64,000 bases of DNA from JAEUKH01 sp964447205. Its GTDB lineage: Bacteria > Myxococcota_A > Polyangia > Polyangiales > Ga0077539. The notes beneath the pieces are model-generated. The model ran no database searches. It saw nothing but the letters and a program-made list of their open reading frames with translations, and was not told the DNA's origin. The translations under genes were made by a program, and so were the position numbers. The DNA is taken from positions 1 through 64,000 of the forward strand of contig CAYUSB010000033.1 of NCBI GenBank assembly GCA_964447205.1, read 5' to 3'. This document shows, one piece after another, positions 33,625 to 42,532 of this stretch (position 1 is its first letter; each line of letters begins with the position of its first letter).

Positions 33625-35082
33625 CTACTTCTTGAGCTTCTTCGCCATCAGGTCGCCGAGGGTGCCGAGCTTCTGCGTCGTGTTGGCCCCGCGCTGGTAG
33701 CCGTCGTAGTTGGCCCGCTCCTCGTCCTCGCGGACGGCCCGCAGGGACAGCCGCAGCCGACCGTCGCCGGTCTCGAGCACCTTGGCCGTCACCACGGCCC
33801 CCTCGGCGAAGTGCTTGCGCAGGTCAGCCCCGCGCTGCACCCCAAGGTCGGCCACCGGAACAAGCCCCCGACCGGCCCTCCCAGGCACCCCCTCCACCTG
33901 CACGAAGACCCCGTAGCTCTCGACCTTGTCGACAACCGCCTTGACGATCGACCCGCGCACCACCTGGGGCACGGCGTAGGCCCCGCCCGCCGAGGCGCCC
34001 TCCGGGGCCGGGACCAGGGAGATCTTGCGCGCGGCGGCGTCGGCCGACTTCACCAGCACCAGCAAGGGCTGCCCCGGCTGGTAGAGCTTCGAGGGCGCGA
34101 CCCGCCCCGCGATCTCGGACACGTGGACAAGCCCCTCGACGCCCGCCGCGAGGCGCACGAAGGCCCCGAAGTCGGTCGTGCGGGTGACCGTGCCCGCCAC
34201 CACGCGCCCGACGGGGGCCACGGCCGACAGCGACTCCCAGGGGTCGGGGGCGAGGGCCTTGAGCGACAGGGTGATGCGGGCCCCTCCGCCCTCCTGCGGG
34301 CGGATCTCCTTGATCTGAACCTCGACCAGGTCGCCCGGGCTGACCACGTCGGCGGGTTTGATGTGCGACTCGTGGGACAGCTCGCTCGCGGGCACGAGGC
34401 CCTCGAGGCCGCCGAGGTCGACGAAGGCCCCAAACTCGCGCACCCCCGAGACCACCCCCTTGGTGACGGCCCCCACCTGGAGGGCCCCGAGGAGCCGGGC
34501 CCCAGCCTCGCGGGCCTCGGCCTCGAGCACGGCCCGCCGCGACAGGACCACCTTGCGGCCCCCCTCCCGAACCTCGGTCACCCGGAAGGTCAACGACTGG
34601 TTGACCAGGGTGGTCGGGTCGCTCACGGCCCGCACGTCGAGCTGGGACATCGGGCAAAACGCGCGGACCCCTCCCACCTCGACCTCGACCCCGCCCTTGT
34701 TGACGGCCACCACCTTGCCCTCCACGGCCACTCCCTGCTCGCGGGCGAGCTGGAGCGAGGCCACGTCGTTGGTCTTGCCGAGCGAGCGCCCGAGGCGCAC
34801 CGCCCCGCCGCGGTCGCCCACCTCCAGGACGTGGGCCGTGATCTTGTCACCCACCTTGACCATCAGGGCCCCGTCGGGCCCCGACAGCTCGACGGCGTCG
34901 AGGAAGGCCGGGCGCTTGGCGTCGAGGTCGACGAAGACGGAGTCCTTGGTGATCCGCGACACGACCACCTCCACCCGGGCCCCGACGCTGAGCCGTTGGG
35001 ACTTCGGGGCGGTGCCGCCAGATTGCTCGAAGAGGGCCGCGAATCCGTCGGCCGGCGTGGTGTCGTTGCGATCGGTGCTCAT
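33625..35082 (-). CDS. Five-S1-domain RNA-binding protein (ribosomal protein S1-like)
   Basis: A 485-residue protein built of five consecutive S1 OB-fold repeats at about 31-100, 112-185, 200-280, 290-360 and 375-460. Repeats 3 to 5 carry the most typical S1 core (VREFGAFVDLGGLEGLVPASEL, shown here only in part as GAFVDL, GAFVRL and GVFVQV). It is likely to bind mRNA or rRNA. Standard RpsA has six repeats and about 550-600 residues, so this could be a paralogue rather than the ribosomal protein itself. A Lys-rich C-terminus (MAKKLKK) follows. ATG 35082 is chosen because upstream in-frame sequence is not S1-like. Confidence 0.88.
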   Translation of the reverse strand: MSTDRNDTTPADGFAALFEQSGGTAPKSQRLSVGARVEVVVSRITKDSVFVDLDAKRPAFLDAVELSGPDGALMVKVGDKITAHVLEVGDRGGAVRLGRSLGKTNDVASLQLAREQGVAVEGKVVAVNKGGVEVEVGGVRAFCPMSQLDVRAVSDPTTLVNQSLTFRVTEVREGGRKVVLSRRAVLEAEAREAGARLLGALQVGAVTKGVVSGVREFGAFVDLGGLEGLVPASELSHESHIKPADVVSPGDLVEVQIKEIRPQEGGGARITLSLKALAPDPWESLSAVAPVGRVVAGTVTRTTDFGAFVRLAAGVEGLVHVSEIAGRVAPSKLYQPGQPLLVLVKSADAAARKISLVPAPEGASAGGAYAVPQVVRGSIVKAVVDKVESYGVFVQVEGVPGRAGRGLVPVADLGVQRGADLRKHFAEGAVVTAKVLETGDGRLRLSLRAVREDEERANYDGYQRGANTTQKLGTLGDLMAKKLKK

Positions 35083-35157
35083 AGCGCGCGAGGTATCCCA
35101 CCCAATGGCCACCCTTGCCAAGAGCACGGAGACCCTGGGCGTGCTAACCCCTTCAGG

Positions 35158-35373
35158 ATGTTGCACCTGTCGATGCGTCTCGCGGTCTCGGCGGCCGTCC
35201 TGCTGTCGTCCTTCGCCCTGACCGGCTGTTTCGTGCGCTCGCGGGGGCACCGCGGCGGCGGCTATGCCCAGCCGGTCTACGGCCAGCCCCGCACCACCAC
35301 GGTCTATGTCGCCCCGGGCCCGGGGCGAGGCAACGGATACGGCCAGGGGCGTGGCGGCGGTCGATACCGCTGA
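35158..35373 (+). CDS. Small Gly/Arg/Tyr-rich lipoprotein
   Basis: A 71-residue predicted lipoprotein. The signal MRLAVSAAVLLSSFALTGC has a classical lipobox (LTGC). The mature part is only about 47 residues, very rich in Gly, Arg, Tyr and Pro (YAQPVYGQPRTTTVYVAPGP, then a GRGNGYGQGRGGGRYR-type tail). Start is at 35158, or at an in-frame ATG at 35173 that begins right at the signal peptide. It lies between the divergent S1 gene and the convergent hydrolase gene. Short YVAP/RGG lipoproteins like this are common in Myxococcota; no function is known. Confidence 0.72.
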   Translation: MLHLSMRLAVSAAVLLSSFALTGCFVRSRGHRGGGYAQPVYGQPRTTTVYVAPGPGRGNGYGQGRGGGRYR

Positions 35374-35375
35374 CC

Positions 35376-36395
35376 TCAACCCCGCGGCGGAGATAGCTTG
35401 CGTGAGCCCGAGAGCCACGCGGCGATGGGGTCAAACACCCGGGCGTGAGCGTCGCGGGCGATAAACAGATCGGCGTGGGCGAAGCGATGGACCCGGTCGC
35501 CGACCTCGATCAGGGCCTTGTCTGCGGTCCCGCTGAGGGCGTACGGGGAGCGGGCCGTCTCGGGGGGCACGATCCCGTCTCCGTTGGCGACGAGGCACAG
35601 GAGGGGGTGCTCCATCTGGCGGGCGAAGGCGCTCAGGTCGACGCCTCCGAGGTGCAGGTCGCGGCGCTGAAACCACTCGGCGATCTCGCGGTTGATGCGG
35701 GGGACGGGGTCGGCCACGGTGGCGGCCATCTCGGACACCCGGGACAGGTCGCTCACCCGGTGGTTGACGTACACGGAGAACAGGCCCGGGGCCCGGGTGA
35801 CGAGGGGCAGGGCCGCCCGCACGAGGCTCTGGGTGCCGCGGAAGGGGATGGCTCCGGCGAGGCGCGGGGAGGCGAAGGCGAGGCGCACGAGGGGGTGGAT
35901 GCGTTCCCACCGGAGGGGGCCCCCGAGGGAGACCAGGGCCCCGAGGCCGTCGGGGTCGCCCAGGGCCGCGTGGCCGAACATCAGCGCCGCCCCGAGCGAG
36001 CAGCCGATGAGATCGACGAGGCGGCTGCCGGTGCGCGTGTGGGCCCGTACGAAGGCCAGGGCGGCCCCTACGTCGTCGCGGGCCAGGGCCTCGAGGCCGA
36101 AGCCCGCCGTCGGGTCGCGCAGGCTGGCCGCCGAGGTGGCCACGCTCCGGCCCTGGGCCCGCAGGTCGACCGACCACACCTCCAGGCCCCGCCACGCGAG
36201 GTGGGCCTCGAGCGAGCGGCCCGCGGGGTGGAAGCCGAAGATGAAGGAGTTCATCCCGTAGCCGGGCAGGAGGAGGACCGGGCGGGCGGGGGTGGCTCCT
36301 GGGGAGGGCGTCGGGTGGGGGTGGGTCGTACGGCGCAGGGACAGGCGCCACCCGTGGCCGTTGTCGGCGAAGAAGTGCTCGATCACGGGGTGCAT
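35376..36395 (-). CDS. Alpha/beta hydrolase
   Basis: A 339-residue hydrolase with no signal peptide. The oxyanion-hole region VLLLPGYGMNSFIF is followed by the nucleophile elbow GCSLGA (Ser in GxSxG), a candidate acid Asp in ANGDGIVP, and a late histidine in HRFAHADLF, giving a complete catalytic triad. The overall pattern resembles lipase/esterase-like or polyhydroxyalkanoate-synthase-related hydrolases. The substrate cannot be named. It is seven bases downstream of proC's neighbour region on the same strand order (its gene precedes none closely) and ends two bases from the convergent small lipoprotein gene. Confidence 0.85.
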   Translation of the reverse strand: MHPVIEHFFADNGHGWRLSLRRTTHPHPTPSPGATPARPVLLLPGYGMNSFIFGFHPAGRSLEAHLAWRGLEVWSVDLRAQGRSVATSAASLRDPTAGFGLEALARDDVGAALAFVRAHTRTGSRLVDLIGCSLGAALMFGHAALGDPDGLGALVSLGGPLRWERIHPLVRLAFASPRLAGAIPFRGTQSLVRAALPLVTRAPGLFSVYVNHRVSDLSRVSEMAATVADPVPRINREIAEWFQRRDLHLGGVDLSAFARQMEHPLLCLVANGDGIVPPETARSPYALSGTADKALIEVGDRVHRFAHADLFIARDAHARVFDPIAAWLSGSRKLSPPRG

Positions 36396-36402
36396 GGTGG
36401 GG

Positions 36403-37251
36403 TCACCCGCGGCCGGGGTCGTCGCGCCCGGGCCCGTGCATCGCCCCGAGCTCGCGAGCCCGGCGGGTGGCGGCCTCGACGGCGTTGATGAGGGTCGTGC
36501 GGAGCCCCCCGGCCTCCAGGGTGTGCAGCCCCGCGATGGCCGTGCCGCCTGGGGAGGTCACCTGGTCTTTGAGCCGGCCCGGGTGCTCGCCCGTGGTGAG
36601 GAGCAGTTGGGCCGATCCCATGACGGTCTGGGCGGCCAGCTCGGCGGCGACGTCGCGCGACAGGCCCACCTTCACGCCCGCGTCGGACAGGGCGTCGAGG
36701 ATGAGGAAGATGTACGCGGGGCCGCTGCCCGACAGGCCCGTGACGGCGTCGAGGTGGTGCTCCTCGACGGTGACGGTGCGCCCCACGGCGTCGAAGATGG
36801 CCTGGGCGCAGGCCATGTCCTCGTCGGTGGCGTAGGCCCCCGGGGCGATGGCCGTGGCGCTCTGGCGCACGATGGCGGCCGTATTGGGCATGGCCCGCAC
36901 GACCCGCTGCGACCCCGGGAAGTGCCCCTCGATCGCATGGGTCGGAACGCCAGCCGCCACGCTCACCACCAGGGCCCCCGGGGCGATCTCGTGCCCCAGG
37001 GGACTCAACACCGCGGCCATCACCTGCGGCTTGACGCAGAGCATCACCACGTCGGCCCCGCGTACGCAGGCGGCGTTGCTCTCGGCCGCCCGCACCCCGA
37101 GTCGCTCGGCGGTGCGCTCGGCCCGGTCGCGCCGGCGCCCGGAGAGCACTACGTCCTCGGGGGCCACCGAGCCCCCCGCCACGAGGCCCCGGATGAGGGC
37201 CTCGGCCATGTTGCCAGCACCTACGAAGGCGAAGCGTCGACCGTTGAGCAT
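36403..37251 (-). CDS. proC: Pyrroline-5-carboxylate reductase
   Basis: A 282-residue enzyme for the last step of proline synthesis, reducing pyrroline-5-carboxylate with NAD(P)H. The N-terminal Rossmann motif FVGAGNMAEALIRGL is at about 9-23. The family signature around SGSGPAYIFLILDAL and the C-terminal QTVMGSAQLL and SPGGTAIAGLHTLE segments are intact. The length is normal. ATG 37251 has an AGGA Shine-Dalgarno about six bases upstream. Its stop is seven bases upstream of the alpha/beta hydrolase start, so those two are likely co-transcribed. proB is divergent about 0.4 kb away. Confidence 0.95.
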   Translation of the reverse strand: MLNGRRFAFVGAGNMAEALIRGLVAGGSVAPEDVVLSGRRRDRAERTAERLGVRAAESNAACVRGADVVMLCVKPQVMAAVLSPLGHEIAPGALVVSVAAGVPTHAIEGHFPGSQRVVRAMPNTAAIVRQSATAIAPGAYATDEDMACAQAIFDAVGRTVTVEEHHLDAVTGLSGSGPAYIFLILDALSDAGVKVGLSRDVAAELAAQTVMGSAQLLLTTGEHPGRLKDQVTSPGGTAIAGLHTLEAGGLRTTLINAVEAATRRARELGAMHGPGRDDPGRG

Positions 37252-37288
37252 CAGTGTTCCTCGGAGGGTATAGCGTATTCCGCGGGGG

Positions 37289-37597
37289 CTACCAGCGAGG
37301 CCGGGCCCGCGGGGGGGGCGGGCTGTCGGGTTCGGGGCGCCACACCCGCTCCTCCACCCGTCTCGCACGAAACCGAACCGCCTCGGTCGACGGCCTCGAA
37401 GACGGCAGGGTCGGGGCAGCCGCCGGAGGGACGGGGCGGGGCACCGCGGCCCGATCGCGTCCGACCGCCGCGCTGGGGGCCATCCGCGGGGCCCTCCGCC
37501 GCGCGCTGCGTGCGTGCAACCAGAACGCCCCCGGGACGGCCGCGGCCAGGGCGATCATCAGGGCGGCCAGCAGTGGGGGATACAGTCGGAGCAGCAT
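37289..37597 (-). CDS. Possible small membrane protein upstream of proC
   Basis: A 102-residue reading frame between divergent proB and proC. Residues about 7-30 form one good transmembrane or signal-anchor helix (LLAALMIALAAAVPGAFWL), then a basic patch (ARSARRRAPR) and a Pro/Arg-rich cytosolic tail without recognisable motifs. Helix followed by positive charges is a sensible membrane-protein layout, which favours a real gene. No Shine-Dalgarno is seen and the tail is compositionally biased, so it could be spurious. If real it would be co-transcribed with proC, 37 bases away. Confidence 0.4.
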   Translation of the reverse strand: MLLRLYPPLLAALMIALAAAVPGAFWLHARSARRRAPRMAPSAAVGRDRAAVPRPVPPAAAPTLPSSRPSTEAVRFRARRVEERVWRPEPDSPPPPRARPRW

Positions 37598-37635
37598 CGC
37601 GGTACGGGGTGGGGGATGGTATCAACCGCCCCGCG

Positions 37636-38754
37636 ATGGAGACGCAACGAGAAGCGGCGAGCCGGCTCCTGAGGGAGTCGCGGGCGGTGGTGGTGAAGAT
37701 CGGCAGCGGGGTCCTGACCGGCGCGGGAGGGGGGCTCGATCGGGCGGTTTTGTCGGGCCTGGCCGACGACCTGGCGGCCCTGGCGGCCACCCGGCGGGTC
37801 CTGGTGGTGTCGTCGGGGGCCATCGCCCTGGGGGTCGAGCAGCTCGGGTTTGCCACGCGCCCGCGCCGGATGGAGCAGCTCCAGGCCTGCGCCGCGGCGG
37901 GCCAGGGGCACCTCATCCGCATGTGGGCCGAGGCCTTCGCGGGGCACGGCAAGGTCGTGGCCCAGGTGCTCCTGACCCACGCCGATTTCGCCGACCGGCA
38001 GCGTTACCTCAACACCCGGGCGGCCCTCGACGCCCTCGCGGCCCGCGGGGCCATCGCCGTCATCAACGAGAACGACACCGTCTCCGTCGACGAGATCGCC
38101 TTCGGCGACAACGACTCGCTGTCGGCCCAGGTGGCCAACCTCGTCGGGGCCGACGTCCTGGTGATGCTCTCGGTGGCCCCGGGCCTGCTCGACGCCGAGG
38201 GCGCGCGGGTGCAGGCCGTGGCCGCGGGCGATCGCTCGGTCGACGCCCTGGTGCGCAAGGACATCTCGTCGGCGGGGACCGGGGGCATGATCACCAAGCT
38301 CCGGGCGGCCCGCGCGGCCAGCGACGCCGGGGCCCTCGCGGCCATCGCCTCGGGGCGGCTCCCTGGGGTCCTCCCGCGGCTCTTCGCGGGGGCCGACCTC
38401 GGGACGGTGTTTCTCCCCGCCCACGCCCCCGTGTCGGCCCGGGCCCACTGGATCGCCCACACCCTGCGGGCCCGCGGGACCCTCACCGTCGACCCCGGGG
38501 CCCGGGAGGCCGTCGTGCGCCACAAGCGGAGCCTCTTGCCCTCGGGGGTCACGGCCGTCACGGGGACCTTCCAGCGGGGCGATCCCGTCGACGTGCTCGA
38601 CCCGGGGGGGGCCGTCATCGCCCGGGGCCTCGCGGCCTACGGGGCCGACGAGATGGCCCGCATCAAGGGCCGCAACAGCCGCGAGCTGCCCGAGATCCTG
38701 GCGGTGGTGCACGGCGACGAGGCCATCCACCGCGACGACCTGGTGGTGTTGTAA
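37636..38754 (+). CDS. proB: Glutamate 5-kinase with C-terminal PUA domain
   Basis: A 372-residue kinase catalysing the first step of proline synthesis (ATP-dependent phosphorylation of glutamate). Amino-acid-kinase motifs are intact: VVVKIGSGVLT near the start, VVSSGAIALG, INENDTVSVDEIAFGDND, and the Gly-rich GTGGMITKL. A PUA domain fills about 285-372. The length is typical. It acts with ProA, encoded about 4.6 kb downstream, and ProC, which is divergent. Feedback inhibition by proline is usual for the family and not readable here. The ATG at 37636 has no obvious Shine-Dalgarno. Confidence 0.95.
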   Translation: METQREAASRLLRESRAVVVKIGSGVLTGAGGGLDRAVLSGLADDLAALAATRRVLVVSSGAIALGVEQLGFATRPRRMEQLQACAAAGQGHLIRMWAEAFAGHGKVVAQVLLTHADFADRQRYLNTRAALDALAARGAIAVINENDTVSVDEIAFGDNDSLSAQVANLVGADVLVMLSVAPGLLDAEGARVQAVAAGDRSVDALVRKDISSAGTGGMITKLRAARAASDAGALAAIASGRLPGVLPRLFAGADLGTVFLPAHAPVSARAHWIAHTLRARGTLTVDPGAREAVVRHKRSLLPSGVTAVTGTFQRGDPVDVLDPGGAVIARGLAAYGADEMARIKGRNSRELPEILAVVHGDEAIHRDDLVVL

Positions 38755-38758
38755 AGGG

Positions 38759-39664
38759 TCAGTCCTCGTAGCCCAGGTTGGGCGTCGAGCTCATCACGAG
38801 CTGCAGGGGCGAGGTGCCCAGGAGGTTGCGCTCGATGGTGTCGGTGATGCGCGTGAGGGGCAGGCCGTTGGGCTGGTGGCCGAAGGGGTTGTCGAGCTCG
38901 GCCCCGATGGCCTCGATCATCAGGGTGAGGTAGGCCACCATCATCGTCACGAGGACGGTCATGATGCCCAGGCTCTCGATGAGGGCGAGGGGCAGGGTCG
39001 CGAGAAAGAGCACCAGGGCCCGCTGCAGGAGCAGCACGATGCCCAGGGGGGTCGGGGTCTTCATGATGCGCTCGGCCCCGCCGATGCAGCTCAGGAGCTC
39101 GACCACCTGCTGCTCGGCGGCGTGGGCCATCATGGGGTGGAGAGACCCGTCGCGGACGTAGCGATGCAGCCGGGCGGAGAGCTGGGCCGCGGCGAACATG
39201 GGCCGGTGCGGCGCGGCCATGAAGGCGGTGTCCTCGTCGGCGGAGATGAGCCGGGTCACCTCGGGGTGGACCTCCTCGGCCCGCAGCGAACGGCGCGTGG
39301 CGTGCACGAAGACCACCACCCAACGGGCGAAGGCCTCCCGCTCGTCGGGGGCGATGTCCGCGTGGGCCTCGACGATGCGCGTGATGCTCCGCGCGGCGTT
39401 GACGATGGCGCCCCACAGGGTGCGCCCCTCCCAGAAACGGTGGTACCCCGTGTTGAAACGAAACGCGAGGAGCAGGGCCAGCACGGCCCCGGCCACCTCG
39501 TGAAGGCCCACCGAGAGGGCGGCGCGGGGAGAGACCCGGTGCAGGGCCCAGGTCAGCAGGGCGATCAGCCCGAAGGCCAGCACCCGCATCGGCACCCCCG
39601 CCGAGAAGGTGCCGCGCGACGACACCAGGAAGTGCAACCAGTCTGTGCGGGGATAGGGGATCAT
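38759..39664 (-). CDS. Bestrophin-family anion channel
   Basis: A 301-residue inner-membrane protein of the bestrophin / UPF0187 family, which forms pentameric channels for chloride or other ions. Diagnostic segments are LLAFRFNTGYHRFWEGR with the following WGAIVNAARSI, and the C-terminal ELDNPFGHQPNGLPL. Four hydrophobic helices are visible at about 25-45, 52-70, 205-225 and 230-250. The length is normal for bacterial members. It is convergent with proB, four bases from its stop, and 22 bases downstream of rnhA on the same strand. Confidence 0.9.
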   Translation of the reverse strand: MIPYPRTDWLHFLVSSRGTFSAGVPMRVLAFGLIALLTWALHRVSPRAALSVGLHEVAGAVLALLLAFRFNTGYHRFWEGRTLWGAIVNAARSITRIVEAHADIAPDEREAFARWVVVFVHATRRSLRAEEVHPEVTRLISADEDTAFMAAPHRPMFAAAQLSARLHRYVRDGSLHPMMAHAAEQQVVELLSCIGGAERIMKTPTPLGIVLLLQRALVLFLATLPLALIESLGIMTVLVTMMVAYLTLMIEAIGAELDNPFGHQPNGLPLTRITDTIERNLLGTSPLQLVMSSTPNLGYED

Positions 39665-39686
39665 GGGTGCTGTACCGTTGGGGCCC

Positions 39687-40196
39687 TCAGGCGCGGCTGC
39701 GGGCGCTTCGCAGGTCGGCCTCGATGCGCTCGCGGGCCTCGGTGGCGAGGGCGTCGACCCGCTCGTTGAGAGCGTTTCCCGCGTGGGCCTTGACCCACCG
39801 CCAGGTCACCCGGTGGCGCCCGTTGGCCGCGTGAAGGCGCATCCACAGGTCCTGGTTCTTCACCGGGGCCTTGGAGGCGGTGCGCCAGCCGTTCTTGATC
39901 CACTTGGGCATCCACTCGGTGACCCCGTTGCGGAGGTACTGGCTGTCTGTATAGAGCACCACGTCGCACGACCGCTTGAGGGCCTCCAGGGCGCAGATGG
40001 CCCCCATGAGCTCCATGCGGTTGTTGGTGGTGCTCGGCTCTCCGCCGGACAGCTCCCGCTTGTGCCCTGCGGTCATGAGGAGGGCTCCCCAGCCCCCGGG
40101 GCCGTCGGGGTTGGGTTTGGCCCCTCCGTCCGTATAGATGATCACCTTGGCGGGTGCAGCGGGTGCGGGGGGGACGGGGTCGGGGGCGTCGGCCAT
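39687..40196 (-). CDS. rnhA: Ribonuclease HI
   Basis: A 169-residue nuclease that cuts the RNA strand of RNA-DNA hybrids. The catalytic carboxylates are present: Asp23 (YTDGG), Glu62 (RMELM), Asp84 (YTDSQ) and a late Asp (NERVD), with the conserved His in KAHAGN. The basic handle region (KWIKNGWRTASKAPVKNQDLW) is typical of RNase HI. The ATG at 40196 is preferred, with GAGGTTGA about eight bases upstream; a GTG at 40217 would add seven residues. The N-terminal 17 residues are a Pro/Ala-rich extension. It is divergent from the RCC1 lipoprotein gene. Confidence 0.95.
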   Translation of the reverse strand: MADAPDPVPPAPAAPAKVIIYTDGGAKPNPDGPGGWGALLMTAGHKRELSGGEPSTTNNRMELMGAICALEALKRSCDVVLYTDSQYLRNGVTEWMPKWIKNGWRTASKAPVKNQDLWMRLHAANGRHRVTWRWVKAHAGNALNERVDALATEARERIEADLRSARSRA

Positions 40197-40288
40197 GGCC
40201 CGGTCAACCTCGCACACCCGGGGGGGCCGTGGGTAGTTCGTGTGGGGTGCCGCAGGAGGGGGCAGAGTGCGCTACCCTCCGCGGCGTC

Positions 40289-42493
40289 ATGGACGCAACA
40301 CGTCGTAGGGTGGTGTGGGGGCTCTTGGGATTTCTCGTGGCCGGAGGCTGCGCCCCGGATGTGGGCGGGGGGGGCGGCGGGGGCGGCGGGGGAGGGGGCG
40401 GCGGCTCGGACGCGGGGGGCGGCCTCGACGGGGGGGGCCGCACCGACGCCGGGGGCGGCGGGGGAGGGGGCGACACCGGGGGCGGCGGGGGGTCGTTTCG
40501 TACGGATGGGGCGGGGGTTCAGGTGGCGGCAGGTTCGGCCGCGGCCTGCGCCCGGACGCCGACGGGGCAGGTGCGCTGTTGGGGCAACAACCGCGCGTAC
40601 ATCCTCGGCGACGGGACCCAGATCAACCGCGGCCGGCCCGTGACCGTGCCCGGGATCAACGACGCGGTGGAGGTCGCCATCGGGGCCTTCCACACCTGCG
40701 CAGTGCGGGCCACGGGGCGGGTGATGTGCTGGGGCACCAACCGCAACGGCCAGCTCGGGACGGGGATGGAGTCGCCCGAGATCCCCGCGCCCACCGAGGT
40801 GGTGGGGCTCGACGACGCGGCCCATGTGTCGGTGGGTTCGACCCACACCTGCGCGGTGCGTCGGGCGGGCCAGGTCGTGTGCTGGGGCGACAACGCCCGC
40901 GGCCAGATCGGCGACGCCAGCACCAACCAGCGCACCCGCCCGGTGGCGGCCTTTGGCATCGAAGACGCCGTGGCCGTCGCGGCAGGCGCGAGCCACACCT
41001 GCGCCGTGCGGGCCAACGGGGCGGTGATGTGCTGGGGCGACAACAGCCGCGGGCAGCTCGGCGACGGGACCACGACGCAGCGCAACACGGCCACGGGGGT
41101 GATGGGCCTCGCCGACGCGGTGGCCGTGGCCGCGGGGACCTTGCATAGCTGTGCGCTCCGGCAGGGCGGGCAGGTGGTGTGTTGGGGCAACAACGGGGCG
41201 GGGCAGCTCGGCGACGGCAGCACCACCGATCGACCCATGGCGGCCCCAGTGTCGAACCTCGGTGATGCCGTGGGGTTGTCGGCGGGGGGGAGGGCCAACT
41301 GCGCCATCCGGCGGGGCGGGCAGGCCGTGTGTTGGGGCGCCAACGGGGGCGGGCAGCTCGGCGACGGGAGCACCACCGATCGGCCGCAGACGGTGGCCGT
41401 GGCCAACCTCCGCGACGCCCATCAGGTCGCGATGGGCGGAGACTTCGCGTGCGCCGTCCGGGCCTCGGGCGAGGTGGTCTGTTGGGGCTCCGACATGAAC
41501 CTCCAGCTCGGACGCGGCGAGACGGCGGCGAGGGCGCCCGGGTCGTATGTGCCGGGTAGGGTCGGTGGGTTTGATCCGGTGCCGGGGATGGGGGGCGGCG
41601 GGGACGGGGGCGTGGCGAGCGACCGGCCGGGCGGGGGCATGGTGCGGGGGCGTTGGGAGACGGTGGCCTCGGGCACGACCGTGGGCCTCGCGGGGGTGTG
41701 GGGGGCGGGCGACCGAGACCTGTTCGTGCTCGGAAGCCAGGCCATCCTGCGGTGGAACGGGTCGGCCTTCGGCGCCACCATGTCGCAGTTTACCCTCAAC
41801 GCCCTCGGGGGCAGCGGGCCGGGCGACGCCTGGATCACGGGTCTCACGGTGCCCCCCAACGGCTCGGCCGAGACGGGGATGGGGGTCTTCCTGCGGTGGA
41901 ACGGCAGCGCCTGGGCCCCGTCGATGCCCCTGCCCCGGCTCAACCTCCTCGGGGTGTATGCCTTCAGTCCGCAGGAGGCGTATGCGGTGGGGGTTCGGGC
42001 CGCGGCCCGGTGGGACGGGTCGCGGTGGACGGACGTCTCGGCGGGCCTGCCGGTCAACACCGAGCTCTACAGCGTGTACGGGAGCTCCCCGTCGGACCTG
42101 CGGGCGGTGGGGTCGGGGGTGTTCCGTTGGACGGGCTCGGGTTGGGCCCCGGAGGCCGGGGCGGGGGCGGGCACGACGGCCTACCTGGGCATCCACGGTT
42201 CGGGGCCGAACGATGTCTGGATGGTGGGCAGGAGCGCCGCCCGGCACTTCGACGGCAGCGGTTGGTCAAGCGTATTGACGGGTGTCACGGTGCCCCTCTA
42301 CGGCGTCTGGGGCAGCGCCCCGGACAACTTCTGGGCGGTGGGCGAGGGGGGCGCGATCGTGCACTGGGACGGGGCGGCCTGGAGCTCCGTGCCCTCGCCC
42401 ACCCAGCGGACCCTGCGGGCCGTGTGGGGTCGCGGGCCGGGGGAGGTGTGGGCCGTCGGCGAGGGGGGCACCGTCTTGCGCTACCAGGAGTGA
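40289..42493 (+). CDS. RCC1-repeat lipoprotein with second propeller-like half
   Basis: A 734-residue lipoprotein. Signal GLLGFLVAGGC (lipobox VAGGC) is followed by a long Gly-rich tether with Asp-Ala-Gly blocks (about 25-75). Seven RCC1-like repeats follow (about 80-435), each with a CWG core (VRCWGNN, VMCWGTN, VVCWGDN and so on) and a preceding HTCAV-type strand, giving one seven-bladed propeller. The second half (about 455-734) has a different repeat with recurring RWNGSAW, VWGxGP and WAVGEGG, resembling bacterial propellers that begin with such Trp-Asn blades. It is probably outer-membrane anchored and surface-exposed; a binding role is likely but no ligand can be predicted. Confidence 0.88.
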   Translation: MDATRRRVVWGLLGFLVAGGCAPDVGGGGGGGGGGGGGGSDAGGGLDGGGRTDAGGGGGGGDTGGGGGSFRTDGAGVQVAAGSAAACARTPTGQVRCWGNNRAYILGDGTQINRGRPVTVPGINDAVEVAIGAFHTCAVRATGRVMCWGTNRNGQLGTGMESPEIPAPTEVVGLDDAAHVSVGSTHTCAVRRAGQVVCWGDNARGQIGDASTNQRTRPVAAFGIEDAVAVAAGASHTCAVRANGAVMCWGDNSRGQLGDGTTTQRNTATGVMGLADAVAVAAGTLHSCALRQGGQVVCWGNNGAGQLGDGSTTDRPMAAPVSNLGDAVGLSAGGRANCAIRRGGQAVCWGANGGGQLGDGSTTDRPQTVAVANLRDAHQVAMGGDFACAVRASGEVVCWGSDMNLQLGRGETAARAPGSYVPGRVGGFDPVPGMGGGGDGGVASDRPGGGMVRGRWETVASGTTVGLAGVWGAGDRDLFVLGSQAILRWNGSAFGATMSQFTLNALGGSGPGDAWITGLTVPPNGSAETGMGVFLRWNGSAWAPSMPLPRLNLLGVYAFSPQEAYAVGVRAAARWDGSRWTDVSAGLPVNTELYSVYGSSPSDLRAVGSGVFRWTGSGWAPEAGAGAGTTAYLGIHGSGPNDVWMVGRSAARHFDGSGWSSVLTGVTVPLYGVWGSAPDNFWAVGEGGAIVHWDGAAWSSVPSPTQRTLRAVWGRGPGEVWAVGEGGTVLRYQE

Positions 42494-42496
42494 CCC

Positions 42497-42515
42497 GTCG
42501 GCCCCTGCGGCCGAC
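42497..42515. terminator. Hairpin between convergent genes
   Basis: GTCGGCC (42497-42503) pairs perfectly with GGCCGAC (42509-42515) around loop CCTGC, four bases after the stop of the RCC1 gene and just before the end of the convergent GNAT gene. Symmetry means it could serve both strands. No T-run is present. Confidence 0.5.
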
Positions 42516-42532
42516 CCGCGGTAGGGGGCCTC

